From Amia ocellicauda (lineage: Eukaryota > Chordata > Actinopteri > Amiiformes > Amiidae), in NCBI RefSeq assembly GCF_036373705.1, contig NW_027102660.1, positions 124,001-188,000 of the forward strand: a stretch of 64,000 nt of DNA, given 5' to 3'. Under the pieces are notes generated by a model. That model saw nothing but the letters and a program-made list of their open reading frames with translations, did not search any database and was not told the origin of the DNA. The translations under genes and the position numbers were made by a program. Of the stretch, positions 42,965 through 54,360 are shown one piece after another. Position 1 is the stretch's first letter, and every line of letters begins with the position of its first letter.

Positions 42965-44257
42965 TGTTGATCTTTAGTCTTAAATCGAAAGGTCAGTAAG
43001 AGTCTGTCGAGCTGAAGACCAGACCTTCATACTTATAATGATGGCCACATGCCGGATCTGCTTGTAAGGCATTGTTCTGGTCTGGCCTTTGTGCCGCCCT
43101 GTTACCAATTAACATATCAAAACCAACCAATAAAATGACACTGCATCAAATTTCAAATAGAAACCATGATGGAGACGATCTCTCTCCTCTCTACTCTAAA
43201 CTTTTATTAGAACCTTTTGGTCTCTCAAAAAAACATTTTTAAGCATCAAGACCTGTAGTCAACAACCACTAAGAATATTTCAGGCCTTTATAAGCACTAA
43301 AAAACAACCTGAGCCAAGAAAATAACTATAAAGATCTAAAATAACTAGCGCTTTTACAGTGATTTTTTTTTTTTTTTATAGCGATGCTTTGTTTGGTATT
43401 AAACAAGTCACAAACTACTCAGAACAGCATTTATCCCCGCAAAAGAGATATTTGGGTTTATTTTACAAAGCTTATAAATTATATAGGTTAAAAGTATTCT
43501 GAATGTTTTGATACCACACGCCATACCTACTGTTGTCTGAGCCCATTCCCGCCCCCGCCCCCGCCCCCGCCCCCGCCCCCCATGGTGTGAGTGATTTAGC
43601 CTTGAGTGATGTGATCTATTTAGCATTGAGTGATCAGTTGTTTTTATTTTTTAAATGATTCCTTATCATCAGGGATTGAGACTGCTAAAATACCTTAAAA
43701 GCATATCCTTATCTTAAGTCTAACTCTTATGAGCTTTAAGACCCTAGAATGTATTTAAGTAAAACGACTGAACACATTATGTGAGAGATAAAATATAACC
43801 ACAGCTTTTTTTTTTTTTTTTTTACAAAAACAATTAACCTATACACACAAACACCCACACACACACCCTCTTTTTTAATTTTATTTTTAATTAAATTTGA
43901 GGGGAGAGACAGAGCCAGATACAGTGTGGATAACATAAGTACCCTATGCAAAACAGGCATTGTTAGGACCTGGGATCATAACAGACAACAGAACTTGTTG
44001 ATCTTATAAAATGATTGGGCGAGAGAGAGAGAGAGAGAGAGACAGACAGAGACAGTGTGAATATGATAAACGCACTATTCAAAACTGGCATTGTTAAGAC
44101 CTGGGACCATTACAGACAACAGAACTTGTTGATCTTATAACGGTTTAGATTTACTAAACCATTACATGTATATTTAAAAAAGACCCCCAACCACTACAGG
44201 AAGAGCCGACCCATTCACACTCTACAGTTGACCAACAAGAACAACAAGAACAACAGG
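42965..44257. other. Right subterminal region without genes (copy C)
   Basis: Same layout as 7466-8731. Differences: a CCCCCG hexamer array at 43550-43582 (A has a single short C-rich tract) and a GA expansion at 44022-44042. Poly(T) runs at 43362-43377 and 43807-43823. Confidence 0.55.
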
Positions 44258-44442
44258 TTATGGGCGGCCTTGTTGTTCAGGGTTTTATGGGTGTACACTT
44301 TCTGACGGATATGACGTAGGAATAATTAAGGAAATAACTCTACCTAGAATCACGCCCCCCAATTATGACGTAGGAATATTAATAAGCTTAGGGCATACGT
44401 CATAACAAAATAGGCCGCGCCCAAAAAATCCTACTATCTACT
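44258..44442. repeat. Right terminal inverted repeat, copy C
   Basis: 185 bp, inverted copy of 28249-28433, followed by CATAAG at 44443-44448. Confidence 0.93.
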
Positions 44443-44666
44443 CATAAGAGTAACAGCAATGTCGCCGATCCTGCTACGGTCATATTGTAACAGCAACAAC
44501 ATGTATCGATTTTAAAAGTGTCAGTTCCAGCGCCTCGCAAAGCTACCCTTCTGTGATCGTTTGTTCTCAAGGTCAGGATTTCTTGACACTCCGAGGAAGA
44601 GAAAACGATGGCCAGCCGCGTTACAGGGACAGGTTACACGGCACTGGCACGCGTGCACCGCGGGTT

Positions 44667-44738
44667 GTTTCTGCCCGGTTTCGAACTAGGGACCTTTCGC
44701 GTGTGAGGCAAACGTTATAGCCACTACACTAAGGAAAC
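44667..44738 (-). pseudogene. tRNA-Val(CAC), decayed
   Basis: 72 bp; acceptor mismatches (GTTTCCT against CAGAAAC), a T-stem change (CCTAG) and changes in the D arm. The anticodon loop CTCACAC remains. Confidence 0.7.
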
Positions 44739-45090
44739 CGACCCGTCCTGGCGTTTCGAATGGCTCCCATCGAAGCAGGCTGGTAAAACGCGCACAGGCG
44801 TATCCCGTGGGCAAGCCTGTGAGATAAAGGTTTCTATTTTCACTGACCTATTTTGCATTGCTCAAGGGCACATCAGGACACTTTGGAAACTCTTTCAAAG
44901 GCAGGACGCCCTGCGCTCTGACAGTGCCTGCACTTAGCCCAACAAGGTGATGCTGAATGGCTTGTTCAAACGGCTGGTGGTCTTCCTTCACCACCAGACT
45001 ATCAGAGCTATTGTGCCTTCTACACCTTACGGTAGCAACAAATCTAACTACTGCTTTACTTTAACAATAATAATGACGGCGACCACGACG

Positions 45091-45123
<33 letters not shown>

Positions 45124-45312
45124 TCATCATCATCATCATCATCATCAGATTTTAATTAAAAGTGGCTACACCAGCGTTTACAATTTCATCCTGTCGACGG
45201 ACGGACGCTCTGAGTGCACCGATTTCGGGCACTCCAATGAAGAAAAGCCACCCACTGCCTCCAGGGAACCACGAGGGCAAGCAGGATGAAAAGGACCGGC
45301 CCACAACAGGCT

Positions 45313-45384
45313 GTTTCCGCCCGGTTTCGAACGGGGGACCTTTCGCGCGTTAGGCAAACGTGATGACTGCTACACTATGGAAAC
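45313..45384 (-). pseudogene. tRNA-Val(AAC), decayed
   Basis: 72 bp; acceptor stem mismatch (GTTTCCA), D-arm changes (AGCAGTCAT) and T-stem mismatch (CCCCCG). Loop CTAACGC remains. Confidence 0.65.
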
Positions 45385-45926
45385 TGACACTGTGGCCTCT
45401 TGCTTCGAACGGTTACCGTTGGAGCCTGCTGGTAAAACGGGCTCAGGCGTTTCAGGTCGGCTAGGCTGTGAGATGGCGTCTGTAGTGCCGCGAAAGGATG
45501 CCATTTTCACTGACCTGTTTGGCATTGCTAAAGGGCACATCAGGATACTTCGGAAACTCTTTCAAAGGCAGGACGCCCTGCGCTCTGACAGTGCCTGCAC
45601 TTAGCCCAACAAGGTGATGCTGAATGGCTTGTTCAAACGGCTGGTGGTCTTCCGTCACCACCAGACTATCAGAGCTATACTGCGCCTTCAACTACATAAG
45701 AGTAACAGCAATGTCGCCGATCCTGCTACGGTCGTATTGTAACAGCAACAACATGTATCGATTTTAAAAGTGTCAGTTCCAGCGCCTCGCAAAGCTTCCC
45801 TTCTGCGATCGTTTGTTCTCAAGGTCAGGAATTTTTGCCACTTCGAGGAAGAGAAAACGACGGCCAGCCTTGGGGCAGAGAGATGGGGACGGGTAACACG
45901 GCACTGGCACGCGTGCACCTCGGGTT

Positions 45927-45998
45927 GTTTCCGGCCGTTTTCGAACCAGGGAATTTTTGCGTGTGAGGCGAACGTAATAGCCACTACACTACGGAAAC
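45927..45998 (-). pseudogene. tRNA-Val(CAC), decayed
   Basis: 72 bp; the anticodon 3' stem and variable region are changed (GCAAAAATTCCC instead of GCGAAAGGTCCC) and the acceptor 3' strand reads GGCCGGAAAC. Confidence 0.65.
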
Positions 45999-46586
45999 CG
46001 ACCTGTCCTGGCGTTTCGAATGGCTCCCATCGAAGCCGGCTGGTAAAACGCACACAGGCGTTTCCCATGGGCCAGCCTGTGAGATAAAGGTTTCTATTTT
46101 CACTGACCTATTTATCATTGCTCAAGGGCACATCAGGACACTTTGGAAACTCTTTCAAAGGAAGAACGCCCTGAGCTATGACAAGACTTACACTTACACC
46201 AACAAGGTGATGCTCAATGGCTTGTTCAAACAGCTGCTGCTCGTCTTGTGCCACCATCAGACAATCACAGAGCTATTGTGCGTTCTACACCTTACGATAG
46301 CAACAAATCTAACTACTGCTTTACTTTAACATTAATAATGACGGTGACTACGACGACAACAAGAACAACAAGAACAACTTCAACAACAACAACAACAACA
46401 ACAACATCATCAACATCATCAGATTTTAATTAAAAGTGGCTACACCAGCGTTTACAATTTCAACCTGTCGACGGACGGACGCTCTGAGTGCACCGATTTC
46501 GGGCACTCCAATGAAGAAAAACCACCCACCGCCTCCGGGGAACCACGAGGGCAAGCAGGACGAAACGGACCGGCCCACAGCAGGCT

Positions 46587-46658
46587 GTTTCCGCCTGATT
46601 TCTATCGGGGGACCTTTCGCACGTTAGGCAAACGTGATAACCGCTACACTACGGAAAC
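46587..46658 (-). pseudogene. tRNA-Val(AAC), decayed
   Basis: 72 bp; acceptor and anticodon arms are good, but the B box and T arm are destroyed (CGATAGAAATCAGG), so Pol III transcription is unlikely. Confidence 0.7.
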
Positions 46659-46854
46659 TGACACCGCCACGTCTTGCTTCAAACGATTACCGTTGAAGCC
46701 TGCTCGTAAAACGGGCTCACGCATTTCAGGTCGGCTAGACTGTGAGATGGCGTCTGAAGTGCTGCGAAAGGATGCCATTTTCACAGACCTGTTTGGCATT
46801 GCTAAAGGGCACATCAGGACACTTTGGAAACTCTTTCAAAGGCAGGTCTCCCTG

Positions 46855-47445
46855 CGCTTTAAAAGGGATCCCAGCTATGTTGGAGTGGAGCTTTTTGCTT
46901 TGGGAGAGAAGGAGGGTACGTTGGAACCTTTTGAGACGGTAATTGAATACTCTTATGAGGACTGGTTGAAGGTGATGGCCTGGAGAGATCTGGGGCTTGT
47001 GGATAAGACTCTAGAAGGCTTGCAAGAGGGTCCAAGAGAATGCGAAATGGAGTCTCCGACTCAGGGTTTTGAAAGGTGTGAATGGGAAAGCTTGCAGAAC
47101 TACGGTAGAGTGGTGAAGAGTCTATCTCAAACTACAGATCGTAAGGTTTTGTTTAGCAGTACCCTGATTACAAACCCTATTGAAGGGGGTGTGGAGGATC
47201 CAGAAAAACAGGTTACTGAAATTATGTTTGACGCCGTGGACTGGCCGTTCTTGAAAGAGGTCATAAACTGTATAAATGATGGTTTTGACATCTTGACCAA
47301 ATGTTCGCAACTGGATTTGGTTAGAAGGAGAATATGCTGGATTATGGATTATATATCCCCCTTGAATGACGACGACGATGATAAAACCGACGACGTGTGG
47401 GGTTTTGGAGGGGGGTCTGACGGCTCAGGGGCTACTCTCTTCTAA
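46855..47445 (+). pseudogene. 236-aa early-type gene, 5' end replaced by host spacer (copy D)
   Basis: Element sequence starts at CGCTTTAAAAGG. By chance the frame joins a spacer ORF beginning at 46693, giving a 250-codon chimeric ORF. Its own promoter and N-terminus are gone. The C-terminal acidic tail is intact. Confidence 0.75.
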
Positions 47446-47523
47446 GAGGGCGGTGTGTCGTGACGTAGTGAAGAGATAGGATAAAAGGCGCAACAATTCA
47501 TTCATGGTTTAAAATTAAAGAGA

Positions 47524-48372
47524 ATGTCTTACCCGAAAGCTGCGGACGTCGACAGGCTCTACAGGCCTCTTCAAACCCGGGATCACCCCTGGTTCTATTC
47601 CCCAGATTTTGTATACACTCTGGAACCCTCTGACTGCGGTTACCCTCCAAGACCTCAGACCCCGGTCCCTCAGGACGAAACAACATGCGGTGCGATGGAT
47701 GTCCAAATGAGTCTCGGGGATCCCCAGCCTCTGGAGCTCATGGAGGGCCTCGATTTTGCCGAACTGTCTACCGTCTGTGCGTCTCAGGAGGGGGTCAGTC
47801 CAATGGATGTAGAAACACCCCACAAACCACCAGGCGACCCAAGGAGCATCGGACTGTCCCAGGGGCGTGATGAAGACGCAGGATTTATGCCCGGGGTATG
47901 TGACCAAGTAAGCAGAGTGGTTAAAAGCACCCTGGTGTATATTCTGAGTGCTCTCATCGACCGAGCTCTGAAAGAAGTCTGTCGGGGGTGTGAAGTGAAT
48001 CACCCCAGTCAGTTGAGACACAGTTGTTTGTTTGAACCAGACCGTTACTATTTCCTGTTCTATTTCAACGTGTTTTACAGAAGACTGAACAAACCGTGGC
48101 TGAAACCGGCACTAATCAAGGCGCTGTCTTACTCCCACATACATGTCACTGCGGGACAAGTCCAGAAAATCATAGATGAGATTTTGCTGGAGCTGAAAAA
48201 GGAGCCGTTTATAATAGAGAAACTTGGGCAGCTGGTCAATGACCTGGATGAGCCGAGTAGAAAAACCGCTGGCAAGCTAAAAGCTTATTTCTTCCGTAAA
48301 GAAGTTAAAGCTGGGGGCAGCGACGAGGAATTCGACATCTACGCCACTGATTCAGACTCTGACCTGAACTAA
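47524..48372 (+). CDS. 282-aa protein with Cys/His cluster (copy D)
   Basis: Open. The Cys/His cluster is identical to B; substitutions are confined mostly to the N-terminal Pro-rich part. The CRE-like site (47461-47468) and TATA box are kept. Confidence 0.75.
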   Translation: MSYPKAADVDRLYRPLQTRDHPWFYSPDFVYTLEPSDCGYPPRPQTPVPQDETTCGAMDVQMSLGDPQPLELMEGLDFAELSTVCASQEGVSPMDVETPHKPPGDPRSIGLSQGRDEDAGFMPGVCDQVSRVVKSTLVYILSALIDRALKEVCRGCEVNHPSQLRHSCLFEPDRYYFLFYFNVFYRRLNKPWLKPALIKALSYSHIHVTAGQVQKIIDEILLELKKEPFIIEKLGQLVNDLDEPSRKTAGKLKAYFFRKEVKAGGSDEEFDIYATDSDSDLN

Positions 48373-48384
48373 GGGACTTTGAAC

Positions 48385-48777
48385 ATGGGGAATGTTCTGG
48401 ACTGCTTCTGCAACTGGTTCTGTCATCAACACTCTGCAGCTAACCTGAGAGCGCTATTACACCATGTGCTTGACAGAAAAGTAGCCAACGCGAGCCTTTT
48501 CTCTACAGATTTAACCATCGATGAGGATCAACTTTCAAACCTGGAAAAGTGAATGGCTGCTGTAACAAAGACCGGGGGGTACGAACACTGGGATGAAGCG
48601 CTCAAGGGGGCCAAGAATGATATTAGGCCATTTCATCAACATCTGTATGACCTTTTGCTGAGCATGTTTAATACACCTCTGTTTACTTTTAAAATAGGTC
48701 ATATTGTTGTTTTATTTACATATGTAACTGAGGTGTGTGCCTACAAGATAAAGAAACAGGTATATTTGTTGATATAG
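48385..48777 (+). pseudogene. Bcl-2 BH1-like small protein, nonsense mutation (copy D)
   Basis: TGA at 48550-48552 (codon 56) where B and C have TTA. The downstream BH1-like segment is otherwise unchanged; an ATG right after the stop opens a 74-codon remainder. Confidence 0.7.
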
Positions 48778-48949
48778 ATCAAGTAACCAATCATCTGATT
48801 TCTTTTTGTCTGGACCGTAGAAAAAATTGTTGTGTATGTTATACTTTTCTCAAATGTCTAAAAAGGGGTATCTGCTCTCCTGAAGTTGAATAAAAAACCT
48901 TGTATAAAAACTTTGCGCATAGTGTGGGTCTGTTTGGTTATTTGACAGA

Positions 48950-50041
48950 ATGACTCGGCAAGCTCCCCAAATGCAGGAACTATACTACAACCCAGCCAAG
49001 ATTGGGGGTTTGGCGGGTAAGAAGGGTTTTCAAAGAGGACTCGCTGAGGCCGGAGTGAAGGTTAATGATGTGGTTGTTTCAGAATGGTTACGGGAACAAG
49101 ACGCCTATACCTTACATAAACCTCTCAGGATTAACTTTAAAAGAAACCGCGTATATGCAACTGACATAGACTCACAATGGCAAATGGATCTAGTCGATAT
49201 GTCAAATTTATCAAAACATAACAATGGTCACAAATTGATGTTGATGTGTATCGATGTGTTATCAAAATATGCCTGGGCTCGCATTCTACATAAAAAAACA
49301 GGTCGGGCGGTGACAAGGGCCTTTGAGGATATATTGTCCCAGGGTCGATGTCCTAAAAAACTGCAGACTGATAAAGGAAAAGAGTTTCTCAACAGAGAAT
49401 TTCAGAATCTACTGAAGAGACACAAAATACATCATTTCACCACCGGTAATGAGCTTAAGGCATCGGTAGTGGAGAGGTTTAACCGCACCATGAAGACCAA
49501 AATCTGGAGATATTTTACAGCGGTCAACACGTTCAAGTATTTTGATAAAGTTCAGGATTTTATTGATGCTAACAACCAAGGGTATCACACCAGTATTAAA
49601 ATGAAGCCGATAGATGTTGATCAAAGTAATTCTTTTAAGGTCTATAAAGAATTATACGGACCATTTATTAAGAAGGGAAAAACTACTTATAAGTTCAACA
49701 TCGGTGATGTGGTTCGCGTTTCAAAGCTAAGGAGTACTTTTGCCAAAGGTTATGAACAAACATTTTCTGACGAATATTTTACAGTTACCGAACAGTTGGC
49801 TAGAGACCCCCCCGTGTACCGGTTAAAAGACTATGACGGGGAGGATATAGAAGGAACGTTTTACGAAGCCGAGTTACAAAAAATGATTGTGGGTAAAGAC
49901 AGTGTATACAGAGTTGAAAAGATATTAGCTGAAAAAACCCAGAACCGGAAAAAATATGTGTTGGTGAAATGGCTTGGATGGCCTGAAAAGTTCAATAGTT
50001 GGGTCCCGGAACAACAGGTTTGCGATATTCAATCCTTATAA
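48950..50041 (+). CDS. Retroviral-type integrase with chromodomain (copy D)
   Basis: Open, 363 aa, with Asp80, Asp141, Glu175 and the usual VVERFNRT motif that is altered in B. The chromodomain is intact (VLVKWLGWPEKFNSWVPE). The best-preserved integrase in the window. A Tyr-to-Asn change (DANNQGYH) lies after the catalytic core. Confidence 0.92.
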   Translation: MTRQAPQMQELYYNPAKIGGLAGKKGFQRGLAEAGVKVNDVVVSEWLREQDAYTLHKPLRINFKRNRVYATDIDSQWQMDLVDMSNLSKHNNGHKLMLMCIDVLSKYAWARILHKKTGRAVTRAFEDILSQGRCPKKLQTDKGKEFLNREFQNLLKRHKIHHFTTGNELKASVVERFNRTMKTKIWRYFTAVNTFKYFDKVQDFIDANNQGYHTSIKMKPIDVDQSNSFKVYKELYGPFIKKGKTTYKFNIGDVVRVSKLRSTFAKGYEQTFSDEYFTVTEQLARDPPVYRLKDYDGEDIEGTFYEAELQKMIVGKDSVYRVEKILAEKTQNRKKYVLVKWLGWPEKFNSWVPEQQVCDIQSL

Positions 50042-50087
50042 CAACATGCCCGCGGGTGTGATGGGGGCATTACTTTCGGTACTCAAG

Positions 50088-50816
50088 ATGGAATCAGGAG
50101 GCTTCTACGTGACTCTACCCAGTAACGCCTCTCTCGATATATACCCTAAAAATGAAATATCCAGTTACACGGTACAATTTGGAAAATCTATAGATCTAAG
50201 GGGGTCGTGGGAAGTGGGGTTGGCGGAAATACAGTATCCTTACACTTGGGCTGTTTTACAAGATAAGGATGCCACCTTCGCCATTTTTGATGATGTTAAA
50301 ATCAATGGATATTCACGATACAAGGAGGTTATTATGACAATGTGGATAAAATATTAGATGAGATTCATAAACAGTTCTCAGAAGGCACCCCCAACATCAA
50401 GCTATATTACAACCCTATTAAAAACAGAGTGTACAAGGTGTCAAAACCAGGTATTAGCATTCAAACCAGCGGCCAACTGGGGCGTATATTAGGGTTCTAT
50501 TCTGACACAGAGAGCAGGTTCTCAGAAGTGGTGGGGCGGCTTTTACACTCTTTATGTGTATACGGATATCATAACCCACCAGAGGGTCGGGGATAGTTAT
50601 GTCCCCCTTTTGAGAAATGTACTTATTAAAGGTAAAAGCAATGACATGGTCACAATTACTTATGACAAGCCACACTACGTACCAGTCTCAAAGACCCACT
50701 TTGACAACATCACGATCGAAGTAAAATCGGATCAGAATATCAACGTACCCTTCCGCTTCGGTAAAGTTAATGTCAAACTACATTTTCGACCCCTGAAACA
50801 GTGTGTACATTATTAA
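50088..50816 (+). pseudogene. Penton-like minor capsid gene, broken (copy D)
   Basis: The 4-bp deletion near 50298 shared with C, and the frame change near 50535 common to B, C and D. The C-terminal part is open to the TAA at 50814-50816. Confidence 0.78.
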
Positions 50817-50817
50817 A

Positions 50818-51305
50818 ATGGCTACCTCGAGGGGTTATGTAGATCCTAGCGCCTATGTGGATTATTACAAGATGCAAGATGGAACGGCTTGCCCGGTTTT
50901 GTAGGAGCCCCCACAATGTATGGCGCCGGTCTAGGAGGACTCTTTCGTGGTCTCTTTAGAATGGCCGTACCCCTGCTTAAGAGAGGCTTTGCTATAGCCA
51001 GACCCCACTTGAAATCAGTGGCTAAAAATATTGTTAGTGACGTGTTCACCAATGTTATGTACCGAGCAGCTAGCCATGAGCATCAGGAGGGTTCGGGTCT
51101 CATGGTAATGGCGAGGAGGGGGGGTAAAAGAAGAAACAGCATGTGTCCACCAGGGCGACGATGATCTGTGGCTAACAAAAAACGAAGAATCTCTCATTCT
51201 CCAACATATTGTGGAAACACTCGGAGAAGGAAGCAGCACAAGAAAAAACCTGCAAAAAGAAAGTCTCAAAGAAAGAAAAATAGAGCCTCAGGATACATCT
51301 TTTAA
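50818..51305 (+). pseudogene. Basic core/minor virion protein gene, broken (copy D)
   Basis: A 1-bp deletion near 50880 (GCAAGATGGAACG versus GCAAGCCGGGAACG) and a private TGA at 51162-51164. Confidence 0.72.
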
Positions 51306-51307
51306 AC

Positions 51308-52599
51308 ATGTCTTTTGTCCACAGTCTATCGGAAGAATGCGTCAAATCAGAACTGGATCTGTTTACAGTTCCATACACTCAAACGAGTATAGATAAGATC
51401 ATATATGTAGAGATTCCCCCTCTTTCTGCAATTTCAGACACGGCCCCTCTGGAGTTTTTTATAGCTGGCAATGGCGAGGATTATATTGATTTGAATAACA
51501 CATTTATTTTAATGAACTGAAAAGTGACTGATTAGGATGGCGATGCAATCGAGAAGACGACCAACGCTGGGGTCATCAATTACCCGGTGGCCACCATGTT
51601 TTCACAGGTGGATGTGACCCTGGGAGATCGGCTCATTAGTCAAAGCAGCAATACTTACCCCTATAGAGCCATGATGGAGTGTAAACTTAATTATAGTGAG
51701 GAGACCCTAAGCAAACAGTACAGCCCCGGCCTTTTCTTCAAAGACATCCCGGAAGCTATGGACGACAAGGATCCAGAGGGACTCAATAAGGGTTTGCAAA
51801 AAAGAACGGCCTCTTCAACAGAAGGGAGGACCTTTGAGCTAATGGGGCATATCCATGCAGACATATTTTTCCAAGAAAAACTCATGCTCAACGGGGTAGA
51901 CATAAAAATTAAAATGATCCGTAGTAAAAGTGCTTTTTGTCTGATGACCCCTGATACTGAAAAATATAAACTGAGCATATTATCGGCCTCGCTGTTTGTG
52001 AAAAAAGTGTCCGTCTCCCCGGCGGTTAAACTAGGACACGCGCAGGCGTTAAGTACCCGATCGAAAGAGTCTATATGAAAGTCCACAGTATCCCCGCAGG
52101 GACACGGGTGATGAACCAGGAAAATCTGTTTCTAGGACAGCTCCCAAAACAGGTTATTATAGGTCTCGTGGATAATGATGCATTTACCGGGGTTTACAAC
52201 AAGAACCCCTTTAACTTTAAACATTATAACGTGGAATTTATAGTATTGTACGTCGATGGTGTGCAGGTTCCATCCAGACCTTTTCAACCTGACTTTGAAA
52301 ACGGCAATGCGGTTCGTGAATATTACAGTCTAGTACTGGCTAAGGGTCGCCATCTCAAGGATCAAACTCTGCTGATCGATCGCCGGGAATACTGCAGCGG
52401 TTACACCCTGTACGGTTTCAACCTGACCCCTGACGAAGAGTGTGGACAACATTTTTCACTGATGAAGACGGGCAATATGCGTTTGGAGATGCGTTTCAAG
52501 CAGCCTCTACCACGCACTGTAAATATGGTCGTGTATGCTGTGTTTGACAACATTATTGAGGTGCATCAGAGGAGAAACGTTCTGTATGATTATTATTAA
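51308..52599 (+). pseudogene. Hexon-like major capsid gene, broken (copy D)
   Basis: TGA at 51518-51520, the TAG shared with C just after it, and a 16-bp deletion near 52053. Confidence 0.85.
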
Positions 52600-52600
52600 A

Positions 52601-53158
52601 ATGAACACCAGAGAGCTCAACCACATCATGAATGCCCTGGCCGGCTCACGGAAACTGTTTCAAGGAGTCTACGCCTGCGATCAGCTGCCTAAATTTAAGA
52701 TCAAGAATTTACCTGCAATGTACATAATCAACACACACCCTAAAAATATGCCCGGAGAACATTGGCTGGTTATTTATCTAAGGGAGGACCAACGTGGTGA
52801 ATTTTTTGATTCCTATGGAAACCCCCCAGATTTCAGACCTTTCCCTCGGAAGATCAATAACTTTCTGCTCAACAACTGTCAAGAAAGCATTTACAGCTGT
52901 CGTCAAGTACAAAGTCTTCAGACCTTCACTTGTGGTCAACACTGTGTGTTTTTCTTATATCATAGATCTAAAGGAAGGTCATACCCCGATATTATGGCCT
53001 TGTACAGTGAGGATTTAGGCCAAAATGATAAAAAAGTGGCAGAGTTTGTCAGGACACTGTGGACCCCCCCTTATAACACAATGACTTACGACCCTAGCCA
53101 GCCATGTATACAGATGGGGTGTTCTTGTGAGGATTTTAATAGATGTCATGCGTGTTAA
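52601..53158 (+). CDS. Adenain-type cysteine protease (copy D)
   Basis: Open, with catalytic residues kept. Private changes include LVIYL for LAIYL next to His54 and Cys for Gly at residue 100. Confidence 0.85.
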   Translation: MNTRELNHIMNALAGSRKLFQGVYACDQLPKFKIKNLPAMYIINTHPKNMPGEHWLVIYLREDQRGEFFDSYGNPPDFRPFPRKINNFLLNNCQESIYSCRQVQSLQTFTCGQHCVFFLYHRSKGRSYPDIMALYSEDLGQNDKKVAEFVRTLWTPPYNTMTYDPSQPCIQMGCSCEDFNRCHAC

Positions 53159-53337
53159 GGTGAAAAAATAATGAAAACAGCCTTTTAATCATTAGTTTTG
53201 TTTTTATTCAACACAATTCTTATACAAAGCAGGGGTTATGTTATAAATAAATGTACAACATTTGAAAATAAAAAAAATAAAATAAAAAATTGTTTGTCGG
53301 GTCATTATTTACAGGGGAGACAAATAAAAACATGAGA

Positions 53338-54018
53338 TTAATAAGCTTCCCAACGATGGATAGATCCTGAGGATGGTCGCTCAGCACGGTCAGAGTAATG
53401 AGATATCGGAGTCAGATCAGGCTCCACCTCTTTACACAGACGGATTTTTTGTCGCGTTTCCTGGTTAGGAACTGTGGATTGGGGCATGTTCAGACAGGCC
53501 ATCGCCTATAGGAAAGCATTCCAGCCTACAGGTCGGCGACTATCGGGTACCTTATTAGTGCTAGTGACACTCTTCAACAAATCAAACATGTGTGAACCTT
53601 TGATCAGTTGTCCTTTAAAAACAAATTCACCCTGTTCATTCCAAGCCGTTACCCGCGGTTTCTGAACCATTTTGTGCAGGATATATTCTGCATGTCTTTT
53701 GCTTCTGGCCGGCATGTTTCTCAAAACATCCGTTACAACATCTCCCTCTGAACTCTCAACAGGTTCGGTCACCGTTAAAGTTAAAATGTTTTGATCTTTT
53801 TCACCCTGTCTAACCAGACGGAGGTAGCGCTGTAACGTGTTGGTATACAACTGGGCTTTGGAATACTGATTTAAATCGGCCCTGGCCTGTATAGCTTTCA
53901 TTTCAGAGTCCAGGTTGTTTTCGGCCGTTTGTCTAATGGGCTCTGGCCCGACAACATTTTTTCTCAGTTTCTCAAGCTGCTCCTGAGGGATCAAAAACAT
54001 TTTCTGAGCATATTCCAT
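53338..54018 (-). pseudogene. 247-aa conserved element protein, truncated (copy D)
   Basis: A 63-bp in-frame deletion removes the acidic linker (near 53774), and a TAG at 53506-53508 removes the last ~55 residues. Confidence 0.75.
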
Positions 54019-54020
54019 TA

Positions 54021-54356
54021 TTAACCCACTCTGGAAGCTAGAAGACTGGTTAGGAAAGGCACGGCTATGCTCAACAGCGGTCCTATAAAACCCCCGGTTT
54101 GATTAATCTTCTTTCTTTTTCTTTTAATAGAATACTTCTTATTAGCGATGATCTTGATAACCGCTTTTTGTTTTTTGAGTTTAGAATGTTGAGAAGGGGT
54201 TAGGGGTATATTACCGCGTAAGATGTTAAAAGCTATTTCACACAGGGTCTCGATCAAATCCGAGGGGGCCCCTGCCAGCACAGCTTTCCTATGGCGCGGG
54301 CTCCCCTCAAATAACATTTGCAAAAGCGGCAGATTTCTTTTAATCCGAACAGACAT
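54021..54356 (-). CDS. Conserved basic 111-aa element protein (copy D)
   Basis: Open; the gap to the ATPase is 4 bp instead of 6. Confidence 0.75.
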   Translation of the reverse strand: MSVRIKRNLPLLQMLFEGSPRHRKAVLAGAPSDLIETLCEIAFNILRGNIPLTPSQHSKLKKQKAVIKIIANKKYSIKRKRKKINQTGGFIGPLLSIAVPFLTSLLASRVG

Positions 54357-54360
54357 TTAT

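Larger units (their letters stand above)
28249..44442. mobile_element. Polinton/adintovirus-like element, copy C (both ends present)
   Basis: 16,194 bp, bounded by 185-bp TIRs and CATAAG on both sides (28243-28248 and 44443-44448). Reference copy for element structure. Broken: the 236-aa gene, integrase, penton, hexon and PolB. Open: the 282-aa, Bcl-2-like, core, protease, 247-aa, 111-aa, ATPase, leucine-repeat, 193-aa and spliced genes. Confidence 0.95.
44443..46854. repeat. Host spacer C-D: four tRNA-Val sequences and microsatellites
   Basis: The longest internal spacer. Begins with CATAAG. It holds four tRNA-Val sequences, all with defects, microsatellites (45084-45148, 46351-46421) and an empty CATAAGAGTAACAGC site near 45695. 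It ends at a CGCT microhomology junction (46855-46858) with a truncated element D. Confidence 0.75.
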
